In this document: piece by piece, positions 18,719 through 27,606 of the stretch
Position numbering within the stretch: position 1 is the first letter of the stretch
How the letters are laid out: each line of letters begins with the position of its first letter
DNA from: Desulfovibrio fairfieldensis
GTDB taxonomy: Bacteria; Desulfobacterota; Desulfovibrionia; Desulfovibrionales; Desulfovibrionaceae
Assembly (NCBI RefSeq): GCF_001553605.1
Contig: NZ_CP014229.1
Location: 3,066,501 to 3,130,500 of the forward strand
Direction of reading: 5' to 3'
DNA length: 64,000 nt
Made by a program: the position numbers and the translations under genes
The notes under the pieces: generated by a model
Told to the model about the DNA's origin: nothing
What the model saw: only the letters and a program-made list of their open reading frames with translations
Databases searched by the model: none

Positions 18719-20454
18719 TATTCCAGTTCCTCGCGCAGGCGCTGCAATTCACTCTGCGCATGGGCGTCCGTGGCCCCCAGGTCGTGCAGCAGGAATTCGG
18801 ACATGGCCAGGGCCACTTCCCGTTCGCCGCTGAAGACCTCGGCCACGCCCAGCTTGCGCAGGGCACGGGCCTCGCTCAGGAAGGCGGTATTGGCCAGAAT
18901 ACGGATGCCGGAATTGACCGAGCGGGCAATGGGCGTCACTTCACGGGCCGGAATGGACGGCGTGGTCAGCAGCAGGGCCTCGGCCCGTTCCAGTCCGGCT
19001 TCGCGCAGCACCTCGGCCTGGGCCGCGTCGCCGTGCACCGCCGGTTTGCCGTCGGCGCGCAGTTTGCGCACCGTGTCGATGTTGTTTTCCACCACCACCG
19101 GCGTGATGTCGCTGTCGCGCAGGATGCGGCAGAGGTTGCGGCCCACCGGGCCGTAACCCACCACAACCACGCGGTGGGGCTCGTTTTCCTCGACGGTCCC
19201 GCCAGCCCCCACAGCCTCGGCGGACAGACGCGGCAAAGGAGAGCGGGAGAGCCAGGCCGGGCCGTGCCGCTCCAGCCAGCGGACCGCGCCGTCAATGCGC
19301 CGGTACAGCAGGGGGTTGAGGGTAATGGAAATCATGGCCGCCGGGATGATGGCGTTGTTCACCTCGGGTCCGAACAGGCCGTGGCTGATGCCCATGGCCG
19401 CCAGAATGAAGGAAAATTCGCCGATCTGGCCCAGAGCCACGGCCACGGACAGGCTCAGGCGCAGAGGCTTCCGGAACAGGGTGGTCATGAGCAGAGCCGC
19501 CAGCGGCTTGACCACAATAATGATGCCCAGGGTCGCCAGCATCAGGGGCCAGTCGCTGAGCAGGGCCGCCGGGTCGAAAAGCATGCCCACGGAAACGAAA
19601 AAGAGCACGGCAAAGGCGTCGCGCAGGGGCAGGGCTTCGGCGGCGGCGCGGGCGCTGAAATCGGACTGGCCCACCACCATGCCCGCCAGAAACGCGCCCA
19701 GGGCCATGGAGGCGTCAAAAAAGAGCGCGGCGGCCACGGCAATGCCCAGCGCCAGGGCGATGACCGCCAGGGTGAAGAGATCGCGGGTGCCGGTGCGCGC
19801 CACATAGCCCAGGAAAAGCGGGATCAGCTTCTGGCCCACCAGCAGAGTGAACACGGAAAGCGCGGCCAGCTTGAGCAGGGTCAGGCCCAGGGCGGACCAG
19901 AAACCGCCGCCGCTGACGCCGCCTTCGGGCGTAAGCACGGCGGGCAGCAGCACCAGAAGCAGAATGGTGAAGAGATCCTCCACCACCAGCCAGCCCAGGG
20001 CCACATGGCCGGTGCGGGTGTGCAGGGCGTGGTTGTCGGAAAGCACGCGGGTCAGCACCACGGTGCTGGCCACGGAAACGGACATGCCGAACACGGCCCC
20101 GGCCAGGAGCGAAAAACCGAACAGGGACAATATGCCCATGCTGGCCACGGTGGTCAGGCCGATCTGGGCCACAGCCCCGGCCACGGCGATATTGCGCACG
20201 GCCAGCAGGTCCTTGAGATGGAAATGCAGGCCCACGCCGAACATCAGCAGGATCACGCCGATCTCCGCGCATTGGGCCGCCGTGGCCGCGTCGGCCACAA
20301 AGCCCGGCGAATGCGGGCCCACCAGCACGCCCGCCAGCAGATAGCCCACCAGGGGCGAAAGATGCAGCTTCTGGGTGATGAAACCCAGTACCAGGGCGGC
20401 GGAAAGGCCACCGGCCAGAGTCAGGATCAGAGTGACTTCATGCGTGCCGCTCAT
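18718..20454 (-). CDS. KefB/CPA2-type monovalent cation:proton antiporter with TrkA-N domain
   Basis: A 578-residue membrane transporter. About twelve helices form the Na+/H+ exchanger domain (residues 5-385; for example LVGYLLAGVLVGPHSPGFV and LVVEDLFTILLLVLLPA). A cytosolic TrkA-N/RCK nucleotide-binding domain follows, starting at RVVVVGYGPVGRNLCRIL near residue 420. The family exports K+ or Na+ in exchange for protons and is often gated by nucleotides or glutathione adducts. The ATG at 20454 overlaps the yjbQ stop codon (ATGA), so the two are translationally coupled. Called KefB-like by architecture; the ion is not determinable. Confidence 0.92.
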   Translation of the reverse strand: MSGTHEVTLILTLAGGLSAALVLGFITQKLHLSPLVGYLLAGVLVGPHSPGFVADAATAAQCAEIGVILLMFGVGLHFHLKDLLAVRNIAVAGAVAQIGLTTVASMGILSLFGFSLLAGAVFGMSVSVASTVVLTRVLSDNHALHTRTGHVALGWLVVEDLFTILLLVLLPAVLTPEGGVSGGGFWSALGLTLLKLAALSVFTLLVGQKLIPLFLGYVARTGTRDLFTLAVIALALGIAVAAALFFDASMALGAFLAGMVVGQSDFSARAAAEALPLRDAFAVLFFVSVGMLFDPAALLSDWPLMLATLGIIIVVKPLAALLMTTLFRKPLRLSLSVAVALGQIGEFSFILAAMGISHGLFGPEVNNAIIPAAMISITLNPLLYRRIDGAVRWLERHGPAWLSRSPLPRLSAEAVGAGGTVEENEPHRVVVVGYGPVGRNLCRILRDSDITPVVVENNIDTVRKLRADGKPAVHGDAAQAEVLREAGLERAEALLLTTPSIPAREVTPIARSVNSGIRILANTAFLSEARALRKLGVAEVFSGEREVALAMSEFLLHDLGATDAHAQSELQRLREELE

Positions 20455-20888
20455 GGCCGGGCCTCCCCGCATTCTCCGTTTTCGCCGGGCAGCCATTGCA
20501 GCCAGAGGGAACGGCGGCGCGGGCCGTCGCCCTCACAGAGATAGACGGACTGCCAGGTGCCCAGGCGGATTTCGCCGTCCTCCATCAGAAGCAGCAGGGA
20601 GGGGCCGTGCAGGCTGGCCTTGATGTGGGCGTCGCTGTTGCCTTCGGCATGGCGGTAGTCGCCTTGCTCCGGCGCGAGGCGGCTGAAAAAGGCCAGCATG
20701 TCGCGCCGCACGTCCGGGTCCGCGCCTTCGTTGACGGTCAGACCGCAGGTGGTATGCGGGCAGAACAGGGCCAGAGCTCCCTGCCGCCAACCCCGCTCAC
20801 GGGCCATGCGGCCCGCCAGGGCGCGCAGCTCCGGGGTAATGTCGCGCATTTCGCAACGCGCGTTGGTAGTGAATTCGAGTTTGTACAT
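20451..20888 (-). CDS. YjbQ (UPF0047) family protein
   Basis: A 145-residue UPF0047 protein. The conserved CPHTTCGLTVNEGADPDV and HAEGNSDAHIKASLHGPS segments carry the histidines thought to form the metal/active site; some members have weak thiamine phosphate synthase activity, but the in vivo role is unclear. It lies 11 bases after the ATP-grasp gene and overlaps kefB by 4 bases, forming a three-gene minus-strand operon. Confidence 0.92.
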   Translation of the reverse strand: MYKLEFTTNARCEMRDITPELRALAGRMARERGWRQGALALFCPHTTCGLTVNEGADPDVRRDMLAFFSRLAPEQGDYRHAEGNSDAHIKASLHGPSLLLLMEDGEIRLGTWQSVYLCEGDGPRRRSLWLQWLPGENGECGEARP

Positions 20889-20899
20889 AAAACATGTCC

Positions 20900-22057
20900 T
20901 TACTGCATATATTCCGTAAGGTCGGAACGGATAATGCGGTCCAGCTCTTCCCGCCGGTCCGCCGGAGTTTCGGTAAACAAAAAGCCGAAATGGGAAAAAC
21001 GCCTGAAATCGCAGGGCCGCAAATGCAGCACCTTGCCGAAATCCCGGCGCAGGGCGTCGTAGTCAAAGCTCTGCACCGGCGAGCAGTTTTCGGGCTTGTT
21101 CAGCACCATCAGGGTATAGAGCTTCCCGGCCTTGCCGGCCAGGGCCCGTTCCCAGTCCGGACGCCTGCCTTCCAGAAAGCAGCCGTAGGAGTGGAAACCC
21201 CAGGCAAAAAGACTGACGTCTGTGGAGCACCAGCCCGCGAAACGCAGGGGATTGAATTCAATGGGCGCGATGCGGCCCTTGTCGTCCCGGCGCAGCTCCA
21301 CATGGACCGGGAAATTGCGCAGGCCCAACAGGCCGTTGACCCGGTTGAACCAGGCCTCGAACTCAGTCAGGCGGCTTTCGATGATCTCCCGGCTCGTATA
21401 GTAGAGGCGGTCGCTGACGTCCGCAGCCGAGGAAAATTCGTGCCGCAGAATGTCGCAGACCACGGCCCGGCCCTGCTCGTCAAAGTAGACGTCCACGGCG
21501 TATTCCTCGCCCTGGATGTATTCCTCCAGCAGGAAAGTGCCGCCGCCCACAACCTCGGGCGGGTATTGCTCGCTCCAGCGGGCGGCGTCCTCGGTCACGG
21601 CGGCCTTGGCCGCCTCCCACTGGGCCGCGTTTTCAATGCTGTACACGCCCAGGCTGAAAAAACCCACCGCGGGTTTGAGCACGCAGGGAACCTTGAGTTC
21701 CTCAAAGGGCAGTACCGCCAGCTCCGCCGGAGTGACCCGGCGGAAGAAAAAATCCCCATAGAGCGGGGCCAGCAGATCCCGGCAGGCCGCCTTGTCCTTC
21801 AGCCGCCAGATGCGTTCCACCAGCGCGTTGTTGCCGGATTTTTTGTACACCCACTCCAGGGCGTTTTCCGAACAAGTGTACAGGCGGGGCGCGCCCCGGC
21901 AGAGCGCCGCGAAGGCGTCGTCGGACACCAGATTAAGGGCCGCCCCGTATTCGCGCGCGCAGGCGCGGGCCGTGGCGTTATCCAGTACGGATTCCTGCCG
22001 GGCGGCGGCGTAGGCGGCCAGCTCCGGCGAGACATAGGGTTCATCGAGAATGATCAT
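20900..22057 (-). CDS. ATP-grasp domain protein
   Basis: A 385-residue ATP-grasp-fold ligase. ATP-binding features include VPCVLKPAVGFFSLGVYSI (about 143-161), FLLEEYIQGEEYAVDVYFD (about 194-212) and the metal-binding IAPIEFNPLRFAGW. Such enzymes join a carboxylate to an amine or thiol with ATP, often making dipeptides or modified amino acids; the substrate is unknown. It is the first gene of an operon with yjbQ and the cation antiporter. The upstream spacer contains an unusual run of eleven G (22202-22212). Confidence 0.88.
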   Translation of the reverse strand: MIILDEPYVSPELAAYAAARQESVLDNATARACAREYGAALNLVSDDAFAALCRGAPRLYTCSENALEWVYKKSGNNALVERIWRLKDKAACRDLLAPLYGDFFFRRVTPAELAVLPFEELKVPCVLKPAVGFFSLGVYSIENAAQWEAAKAAVTEDAARWSEQYPPEVVGGGTFLLEEYIQGEEYAVDVYFDEQGRAVVCDILRHEFSSAADVSDRLYYTSREIIESRLTEFEAWFNRVNGLLGLRNFPVHVELRRDDKGRIAPIEFNPLRFAGWCSTDVSLFAWGFHSYGCFLEGRRPDWERALAGKAGKLYTLMVLNKPENCSPVQSFDYDALRRDFGKVLHLRPCDFRRFSHFGFLFTETPADRREELDRIIRSDLTEYMQ

Positions 22058-22201
22058 GGTTGGGCCGTGGCTCCGCTGATGCTGTCTGATTGTTGAACAT
22101 GCATGCGCCGCCTTCCGGCCGCCGCGGCGGCGCGCCGGACCGGAGGCAAACCTGCCCCGGCGGGCAGCCGTAAGAATGCCAGACTTGCGGGGCGGGGTCG
22201 A

Positions 22202-22212
22202 GGGGGGGGGGG
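22202..22212. repeat. G11 homopolymer tract
   Basis: Eleven consecutive G on the plus strand, followed by A and six more G, in the 229-base spacer between hom and the ATP-grasp gene. It lies about 145 bases upstream of the latter's start. Long homopolymers are prone to slipped-strand length change, so variable expression or sequencing error is possible. Confidence 0.6.
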
Positions 22213-22244
22213 AGGGGGGCCTGCGGGCGCGACCGAAACGAGAA

Positions 22245-22272
22245 GCGGCGGGCCCCTTCCGGAACCCGCCGC
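22245..22272 (-). terminator. Hairpin downstream of hom
   Basis: GCGGCGGG (22245-22252) with CCCGCCGC (22265-22272) around a 12-base loop, 14 bases beyond the hom stop on the minus strand. There is no strong U-run; likely a terminator or 3'-protecting hairpin. Confidence 0.45.
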
Positions 22273-22286
22273 CGCATTGCCGCTTT

Positions 22287-23642
22287 CTACAGCACCCTGA
22301 AATACACCGCCGGTTCCTTGAGCAGGCCCGCGTCCACCGCGCGCTGGAGGGCGTCGCTCATGGCTCTGGCCGATGTTTCATGGGTCATGAAAACCAGGGG
22401 CACGCCCTGGCCCTCATCCGCTTTCTGGATCATCTGGGCCACGCTGATGCCCTCGGCGGCCATGCAGCCGGAAATGTCCCGCAGCACGCCGGGCGCGTCC
22501 TGGACCATGACCCGCACGTAGTAGCAGGAGCGCCATTCCTCGGGCGGCACAATGGCGGCCTTGGGCAGTTCCTTGCCCACAAAGCCCGTGTTGTTGGGCC
22601 GCTCCTCGCGGGCCACGGCCATCAGGTCGGCCAGCACGGCCCCGGCCGTGGGCAGATCCCCGGCTCCGCGCCCGTGGAAGAAGAGCGCCCCGGCCGCGTT
22701 GGCCTCCACCCGCGCGGCATTGTACACGCCGCCCACGCGCGCCAGCAGAAAGGTATGGTGCACCAGGGCCGGAAAGACCCCGGCTTCCAGGCGGACCGGA
22801 CGGTCAAAACCGTCGCCCGCGCACTCCTTGCCGTCCTTTTTCGCATCGGGGCAACGCACTTCGCGCACCTGGCCGATGAGCTTGATACGGTAGCCGAACT
22901 CGCGCGCCAGACGGATGTCCATGGCCGAAAGCCCCCGGATGCCGCGCACGGACAGGGCCGTGTAGGGATAATTGACCCCGTGGGCCAGGCGGATCAGCAG
23001 GATCAGCTTGTGGGCCGCGTCGTGCCCGTCGATGTCCAGCGTGGGATCGGCCTCGGCGTAGCCCAGCTCCTGGGCCTGCTTGAGGGCCAGGTCAAAATCC
23101 AGGCCGTTGGAGGTCATTTCCGACAGGATGTAATTGCTGGTACCGTTGAGAATGCCCATCAGCGACTCGATGCGGTTGCCGGTCAGGCTTTCCTTGAGGG
23201 CCTGGACAATGGGGATGGCCCCGGCCACGCTGGCCTCATAGCGCAGAATGCGCTTTTTGCGCTCGGCCTTCTGGAAGAGGGCCAGGCCCTCCTCGGCCAG
23301 CAGGGCCTTATTGGCCGTGACGATATGCTTGCCCTGGTCCAGGGCGCGGTCGATGAGCGCGCGGGCCTGGTCAATGCCGCCGATGAGCTCCACCAGCACG
23401 TCGATATCCGGATCGTCGGTGAGCAGCGCCGGGTCGGTGGTCAGTTCCGCGCCCTCGGGCAGCGGCACGTTGCGGGCCTTCTGGGCGTTGCGCACCAGCA
23501 CGCGCTTGACCACGATGTCGCGGCCCGTGCGGCGGCGGATGATGTCCGCGTTTTCCTTGAGCAGACGCGCCAGGCCGCCGCCCACCGTGCCGAAACCGGC
23601 CAGACCGGCCACCAGGGGTTTGCTTTCGTTGGCTTTCGTCAT
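22287..23642 (-). CDS. hom: Homoserine dehydrogenase
   Basis: Homoserine dehydrogenase, 451 residues, reduces aspartate semialdehyde to homoserine for threonine and methionine synthesis. The NAD(P) motif GLAGFGTVGGGLARLL is at the N terminus and the catalytic region includes GILNGTSNYILSEM and EADPTLDIDGHDAAHKLI. A C-terminal ACT domain (VMVQDAPGVLRDISGCMAAE, from about 375) suggests feedback control by threonine. It starts 2 bases after the aminotransferase stop codon, so the two are certainly co-transcribed. Confidence 0.96.
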   Translation of the reverse strand: MTKANESKPLVAGLAGFGTVGGGLARLLKENADIIRRRTGRDIVVKRVLVRNAQKARNVPLPEGAELTTDPALLTDDPDIDVLVELIGGIDQARALIDRALDQGKHIVTANKALLAEEGLALFQKAERKKRILRYEASVAGAIPIVQALKESLTGNRIESLMGILNGTSNYILSEMTSNGLDFDLALKQAQELGYAEADPTLDIDGHDAAHKLILLIRLAHGVNYPYTALSVRGIRGLSAMDIRLAREFGYRIKLIGQVREVRCPDAKKDGKECAGDGFDRPVRLEAGVFPALVHHTFLLARVGGVYNAARVEANAAGALFFHGRGAGDLPTAGAVLADLMAVAREERPNNTGFVGKELPKAAIVPPEEWRSCYYVRVMVQDAPGVLRDISGCMAAEGISVAQMIQKADEGQGVPLVFMTHETSARAMSDALQRAVDAGLLKEPAVYFRVL

Positions 23643-23644
23643 GC

Positions 23645-24826
23645 TTACTCCGGCGCGCCCGAGAGCAGGCGGCGCATATTGCTGATGGCCTGCCGGGTGC
23701 GGTGCTCGTTTTCAATGAGGGCGAAACGCACGTACTCGTCGCCGTAGGAACCGAAGCCCAGCCCCGGCGATACGGCCACCTGCGCCTCGGTCAGCAGCAA
23801 TTTGGAAAATTCCACGGAACCCATCTTGCGGAAGGGCTCGGGAATGCGCGCCCAGACAAACATGGTGGCCTTGGGCGAGGGCACCTCCCAGCCGATGCGC
23901 CCCAGCCCCTCAATGAGGCGGTCGCGGCGCTCGCGGTAGATGTCGCAAATTTCGTGCACGCAGTCCTCCGGCCCGTTGAGGGCCACGGTGGAAGCGATCT
24001 GGATAGGCTGGAAGATGCCGTAGTCCAGATAGCTCTTGATCCGGGCCAGAGCGTGCACCAGACGCGGATTGCCCAGACAGAAGCCCACACGCCAGCCGGG
24101 CATGGAATAGCTCTTGGACAGGGTGTAGAACTCCACGCCCACATCCTTGGCCCCTTCGGCCTGAAGGAAACTGGGGGCCTTGTAGCCGTCGAAAACCAGA
24201 TCCGCGTAGGCCAGGTCATGGACGACCCAGAGGCCGTTCTCCTTGGCGAAGGCCACCACCTTGCGGAAGAAATCCAGGTCCGTCACCTCGGTGGTGGGAT
24301 TGTGCGGATAGCAGAGGAAAAGCAGCTTGGGCTTGGGCCAGGCCTGGCGGGTGGCGGCGGTCAGATCCTCGAAAAAGTCGCGTCCCGGGCCGATGGGCAC
24401 GCTGCGCACGTCCGCGCCCGCGATGATCGGCGCATATTTATGGATGGGATAGGTGGGGTCCGGAGCCAGCACCACATCGCCGGGCTCCAGCATGGCCAGG
24501 GAGAGGTGGGCCAGGCCTTCCTTGGAGCCCATGGTCACGATGGCTTCGCGTTCCGGGTCCAGTTCCACGCCGTAGAGGCGGGCGTAACGGTCACAGACGG
24601 CCTTGCGCAGATTGGGGATGCCCTTGGACAGGGAATAGCGGTGGTTGACCGGTTTTTGCGCGGCCTCCACCAGCTTGTCCACCACATGGCCCGGCGTGGG
24701 AATGTCGGGATTGCCCATGCTGAAATCCACGATGTCGATATTCTGCCGACGCAACTTCATCTTGAGGTCGCCCACGACGGCAAAGACATAAGGAGGCAGG
24801 CGCTGGATACGCGAAAACTCTTCCAT
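23645..24826 (-). CDS. Class I PLP-dependent aminotransferase (AlaC-like)
   Basis: A 393-residue fold-type I aminotransferase. The cofactor lysine lies in [16 protein letters not shown], and the NPTTEV and [13 protein letters not shown] motifs match the alanine/LL-diaminopimelate/aspartate-like group that includes E. coli AlaC. It is tightly linked to hom, which points to an aspartate-family or branched amino-acid role, but the substrate is not decided by sequence. The upstream region holds a palindromic repeat (24876-24903) and a separate 13-bp hairpin (24965-24994). Confidence 0.88.
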   Translation of the reverse strand: MEEFSRIQRLPPYVFAVVGDLKMKLRRQNIDIVDFSMGNPDIPTPGHVVDKLVEAAQKPVNHRYSLSKGIPNLRKAVCDRYARLYGVELDPEREAIVTMGSKEGLAHLSLAMLEPGDVVLAPDPTYPIHKYAPIIAGADVRSVPIGPGRDFFEDLTAATRQAWPKPKLLFLCYPHNPTTEVTDLDFFRKVVAFAKENGLWVVHDLAYADLVFDGYKAPSFLQAEGAKDVGVEFYTLSKSYSMPGWRVGFCLGNPRLVHALARIKSYLDYGIFQPIQIASTVALNGPEDCVHEICDIYRERRDRLIEGLGRIGWEVPSPKATMFVWARIPEPFRKMGSVEFSKLLLTEAQVAVSPGLGFGSYGDEYVRFALIENEHRTRQAISNMRRLLSGAPE

Positions 24827-24875
24827 TGTGCTTCTCGCTTGTTTTGAACCGGCCCCCCGGACCCCGGCGCGGATT

Positions 24876-24903
24876 AACTTTGAGAATAGACATTCTCAAA
24901 GTT
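24876..24903. repeat. Short palindromic intergenic repeat
   Basis: A perfect 12-bp stem AACTTTGAGAAT with ATTCTCAAAGTT around AGAC, preceded by GCGGATT. A member of the TTTGA-dyad repeat family. Confidence 0.65.
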
Positions 24904-24964
24904 TCCTTGCCCCAGAGGTCGGGCGCGCACGGCGCGCGGCCCGGCTTGGCGTGCAGAATAGCCA

Positions 24965-24994
24965 GCGGCGCGTCTTTTTGTAAAGACGCGCCGC
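24965..24994. terminator. Perfect 13-bp hairpin upstream of aminotransferase gene
   Basis: GCGGCGCGTCTTT (24965-24977) and AAAGACGCGCCGC (24982-24994) with a TTGT loop, at the left border of the AT-rich island. It could terminate transcripts leaving the island on the minus strand or form part of the aminotransferase leader. The stretch 24995-25169 has no gene and turns sharply AT-rich after about 25050. Confidence 0.5.
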
Positions 24995-25169
24995 CTGGGT
25001 GGGATGTGCGGAACCCAAACCTGACTGGAGGTCGCTACGCTGAAAATTCGCAGCCTTAACGAAAGGAAAAATATTTTTTGTGACGAAAAGTCATGCTGCG
25101 ACTATAAGGATTATATAAAAAATAAACTAAAATAAAAAATTGCAACAAGGATGCGGGGGCAATATTCAA

Positions 25170-25658
25170 TTACTGAAATAAATTTTTTACTGTTTGTATA
25201 TCAGAAAAAGAGTCTATCAATTGCTTTTGGATCGCAGCGGGGTCATTTCGATCATTACCTTCAAATTCTGAATTCGCGCATAACAAAACATGGAGCGGGT
25301 TATCTTCACTGATTGCCTTCTGCAGAGAAAAATCCATTTCTGACAAAATATCTTTTGTTGTACACGCCCCCCTTGCACCAATGTCATGGTTCTCGCAATC
25401 GCATTCCTCGCTGTCATCCCAGGTGCTGTTTTGTCTCGCACCCCTTGAACAATAGCTACAGGCATTAGCCTTGGCTGCATCTTTATTTTGCGCTGTTAAG
25501 AGTAAAAAGGAAGCCAGGGAAATTGTGCCGCTATCACATTTTCCAGATGGCAACCTGTTCATTGCTTTCAATATCTGGCTTAGAGGAAAAGCTGAAGGCT
25601 TGAGTGTGCCGTTTTTATTCACTTTTTTGGGGTGCACCCAGCGAACAATCTGACTCAT
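25170..25658 (-). CDS. Island cassette gene C, hypothetical protein
   Basis: A 162-residue protein, last of a three-gene minus-strand cassette. The N terminus RWVHPKKVNKNGTLKPSAF resembles small proteins with an R-x-V-H-P then dG-x-x-x-x-x-AF opening that I recall being encoded beside TIGR04255-type proteins. The middle is cysteine-rich (CSYCSRG, CDCENHD, GACTTKD). The end (NPLHVLLCANSEFEG, then a helical tail) recalls an 'NPAHA-I-G' segment of the same family. No catalytic motif, signal peptide or membrane helix is visible. It begins 3 bases after gene B's stop. Base composition is far more AT-rich than the flanks, suggesting acquisition. Confidence 0.65.
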   Translation of the reverse strand: MSQIVRWVHPKKVNKNGTLKPSAFPLSQILKAMNRLPSGKCDSGTISLASFLLLTAQNKDAAKANACSYCSRGARQNSTWDDSEECDCENHDIGARGACTTKDILSEMDFSLQKAISEDNPLHVLLCANSEFEGNDRNDPAAIQKQLIDSFSDIQTVKNLFQ

Positions 25659-25661
25659 ACC

Positions 25662-26198
25662 TTAACTCTGTCTCTTTAAAATATGAAGTTCAATTTCTTG
25701 GGGAATGGAGTCAGAAAAAGACAAAATTTCACCCGAAATCTGGGAATTGGAGGTCTTACAAAAATATCTTAAAGAATTATTTTGGAAAAAGTGAATAATA
25801 AAATAAAAATTCTCTTCTTGCCAATATAAGGCGACTTCTTCACCTGTCGCGGCAGAAAATTCCGGTATTTTGTGTGCGGGCTGAAGCAGACATACAAATT
25901 TTTTAGCAAGGCTCAGGCAGGTCGGATTGGTTTTTTCCTCTAATTCATTATCCCAGCCTTCAGGAAGATCATAATATTCATCGATTTCAGATAAAAGTTG
26001 CTCTATGCATGACTTATATTCAGTGATCGAAGAAACAGCAATAGGAGGAGCTTTTTTGCTAAAAACAATCTGTTCAATACTATTGCAATTGGACGAACAC
26101 GCTTCCCTCTCATATGCACCGTTTATCGCTGAAAATGAGGCCGCAATGCCCATCCAGAAGCCCTGCATCAGGGCGTCTTGTGATAAAGGATATTGCAT
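25662..26198 (-). CDS. Island cassette gene B, hypothetical protein with WD motif
   Basis: A 178-residue protein. Residues around 72-95 contain EIDEYYDLPEGWDNELEEK, like the 'LP-x-GWDGYGA' motif of small proteins common in mobile gene cassettes. The C-terminal half has EVALYWQEENFYFIIHFF, a beta-rich stretch in which such proteins present an aromatic strand. The first 35 residues (FWMGIAASFSAINGAY) are moderately hydrophobic but not a clear membrane helix. The start codon is one base after gene A's stop, so translation is coupled. Function is unknown. Confidence 0.65.
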   Translation of the reverse strand: MQYPLSQDALMQGFWMGIAASFSAINGAYEREACSSNCNSIEQIVFSKKAPPIAVSSITEYKSCIEQLLSEIDEYYDLPEGWDNELEEKTNPTCLSLAKKFVCLLQPAHKIPEFSAATGEEVALYWQEENFYFIIHFFQNNSLRYFCKTSNSQISGEILSFSDSIPQEIELHILKRQS

Positions 26199-26199
26199 A

Positions 26200-26958
26200 T
26201 TACATCAATCCAATGCTTTTTAATACGTCTTTTTCTAAAATATTTGACACATATTCCTTATTGCGTTCATGCATTACTTGGGTCAATGTTTCAAAAATCT
26301 CTCTAATATCGGTATTCCCAATTTTCCCCTTTTTATCTCTAAAAGAAGAAATTTGCCGATGTGCAACAATAAAATTTAACCCACTGTCTGAAAAATTTGC
26401 TATGATTTTTATATCATTCTCCAAACAATATGAAAAATTTTTACATTGTATATTATGTTCATGAAACCTGTACGCTGAGAGCGCCGGTGGATATTTTGTA
26501 TCAAAAAAAACAGGAACTATAAATTTTGATTTTTTATTAAAAAGTTCATTAAGCGCGAAATCTCTCCCTGTCTCCTTTTCCATCATAACATCAAATTCAT
26601 CTTCAACATACAATCCTATGCCTTTTATATCATTTAATATAAATGCATCAAGGTTAGAAAATATATTTTTTGCAATATCAAAAAATTTGCTCCATCTCGT
26701 ATATTCATGGCACTCAACACCTATACATTTATCAACAAATATGATTTTCCAAATTATATTATCGTTTTTTAGTAATGCTATCTCTGTTGACGAACGCTTT
26801 TGAGTGCGCTTTACAACACATTCTTTATCAATTAAATTAGATAAATATATATCTTTAAAAAATTCTATATATGTTGCCGCTTTTTTGGATAGAGTAAAAA
26901 AAACGACACTTTCTGCAAGTGCGTGCTCAGTCTTAATCGGTATAATTTTTGAATGCAT
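26200..26958 (-). CDS. Island cassette gene A, TIGR04255-like protein
   Basis: A 252-residue protein resembling the TIGR04255 family: a core strand pattern with IIWKIIFVDKCIGVECHEYT followed by RWSKFFDIAKNIF, then a region (IKGIGLYVEDEF) like the family's 'R-x-G-L-R-Y-I-N' strand. The family has no established function but is widespread and patchy, often in accessory DNA. ATG 26958 is chosen over an in-frame GTG at 26967 because TAGGTG lies just upstream. It heads the A-B-C cassette. Assignment rests on pattern recall, not on a search. Confidence 0.55.
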   Translation of the reverse strand: MHSKIIPIKTEHALAESVVFFTLSKKAATYIEFFKDIYLSNLIDKECVVKRTQKRSSTEIALLKNDNIIWKIIFVDKCIGVECHEYTRWSKFFDIAKNIFSNLDAFILNDIKGIGLYVEDEFDVMMEKETGRDFALNELFNKKSKFIVPVFFDTKYPPALSAYRFHEHNIQCKNFSYCLENDIKIIANFSDSGLNFIVAHRQISSFRDKKGKIGNTDIREIFETLTQVMHERNKEYVSNILEKDVLKSIGLM

Positions 26959-26967
26959 AGCTAACAC

Positions 26968-27343
26968 CTATTTTCCAGCTACTGAGCGTAGAAATATATT
27001 TTTTGTAAAGACATTTCTTTTGATATTAGAGTATTTCAACCTTGAAATGCTCTAACGGCGCATCGCAGTTATCAAGGTTCCCAGAGTGCTTTGCCTGTAC
27101 AGGCATACCCCTGATGGCCGCCATCAGGCGCGTACATCGAAGAGCTGTCTTCTTTGGCATAACAGAACCATACGGAGATCGACAGCAGCGGCAACCGCCT
27201 TTTTTAGCTGAATGAGCCTTTGAAAAAGTGAAACCTTTCAAGGACACTCTGCTTTAGGATATCTTGGATTCAAAAAAAATCAAACACTCCAGACCAAAGC
27301 TGTATAAGCCGGGCGGCGCGGCGGAGGCGCGGACGGGCTTTTG
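26968..27343. repeat. Intergenic region with two dispersed repeats
   Basis: A gap between the island cassette and the toxin-antitoxin pair. At 27028-27053 AGAG-T-ATTTCAA-CC-TTGAAAT-G-CTCT forms a dyad of the TTTCAA repeat family. At 27169-27243 a copy of the CATACGGAG repeat (also at 14732-14806) is followed by a CCTTTGAAA / TTTCAAGG dyad. The repeats mark the right edge of the AT-rich island. No coding potential was seen. Confidence 0.6.
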
Positions 27344-27604
27344 TCAGTAGTGATAACGGCATTGCAGCACAATGAACTGTCCGGCGGGCTCATCCACTCG
27401 ATAGACGAGGCGGTGGGCGAGATCAATCCGGCGTGACCAGCAGCCGTTGAGATCGAATTTCAACGCTTCCGGTTTGCCCAGTCCAGAACCGAAGTCGCGC
27501 AGGGCGTCACGGAGAAGCGCGTTGATACGTTTGAGGATTTTTTTGTCCGTACCTTGCCAGTAGAGGTAATCCTCCCAGGCTTGCGGCGTCCAGGCAAGCA
27601 GCAC
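27344..27604 (-). CDS. yoeB: YoeB-type toxin (RelE superfamily ribonuclease)
   Basis: An 86-residue RelE/ParE-superfamily mRNA interferase. Family features are WTPQAWEDYLYWQ at the start, the DLNGCWSRRIDLAHRLVYRV core with conserved Glu/Arg/His positions, and the terminal CRYHY ending in catalytic His-Tyr. YoeB cleaves mRNA at the ribosomal A site. It starts with GTG 2 bases after the antitoxin stop, so synthesis is coupled. Length matches E. coli YoeB (84 residues). Confidence 0.93.
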   Translation of the reverse strand: MLLAWTPQAWEDYLYWQGTDKKILKRINALLRDALRDFGSGLGKPEALKFDLNGCWSRRIDLAHRLVYRVDEPAGQFIVLQCRYHY

Positions 27605-27606
27605 GC

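Noticed and set aside
18445-20544. 699-codon plus-strand frame opposite the cation antiporter
   Set aside because: Composition of Gln/Gly/His runs typical of an antisense shadow; the minus-strand protein has full family motifs.
25060-27050. Prophage or integrative element
   Set aside because: Composition suggests acquisition, but no integrase, transposase, attachment repeat or phage gene is visible.
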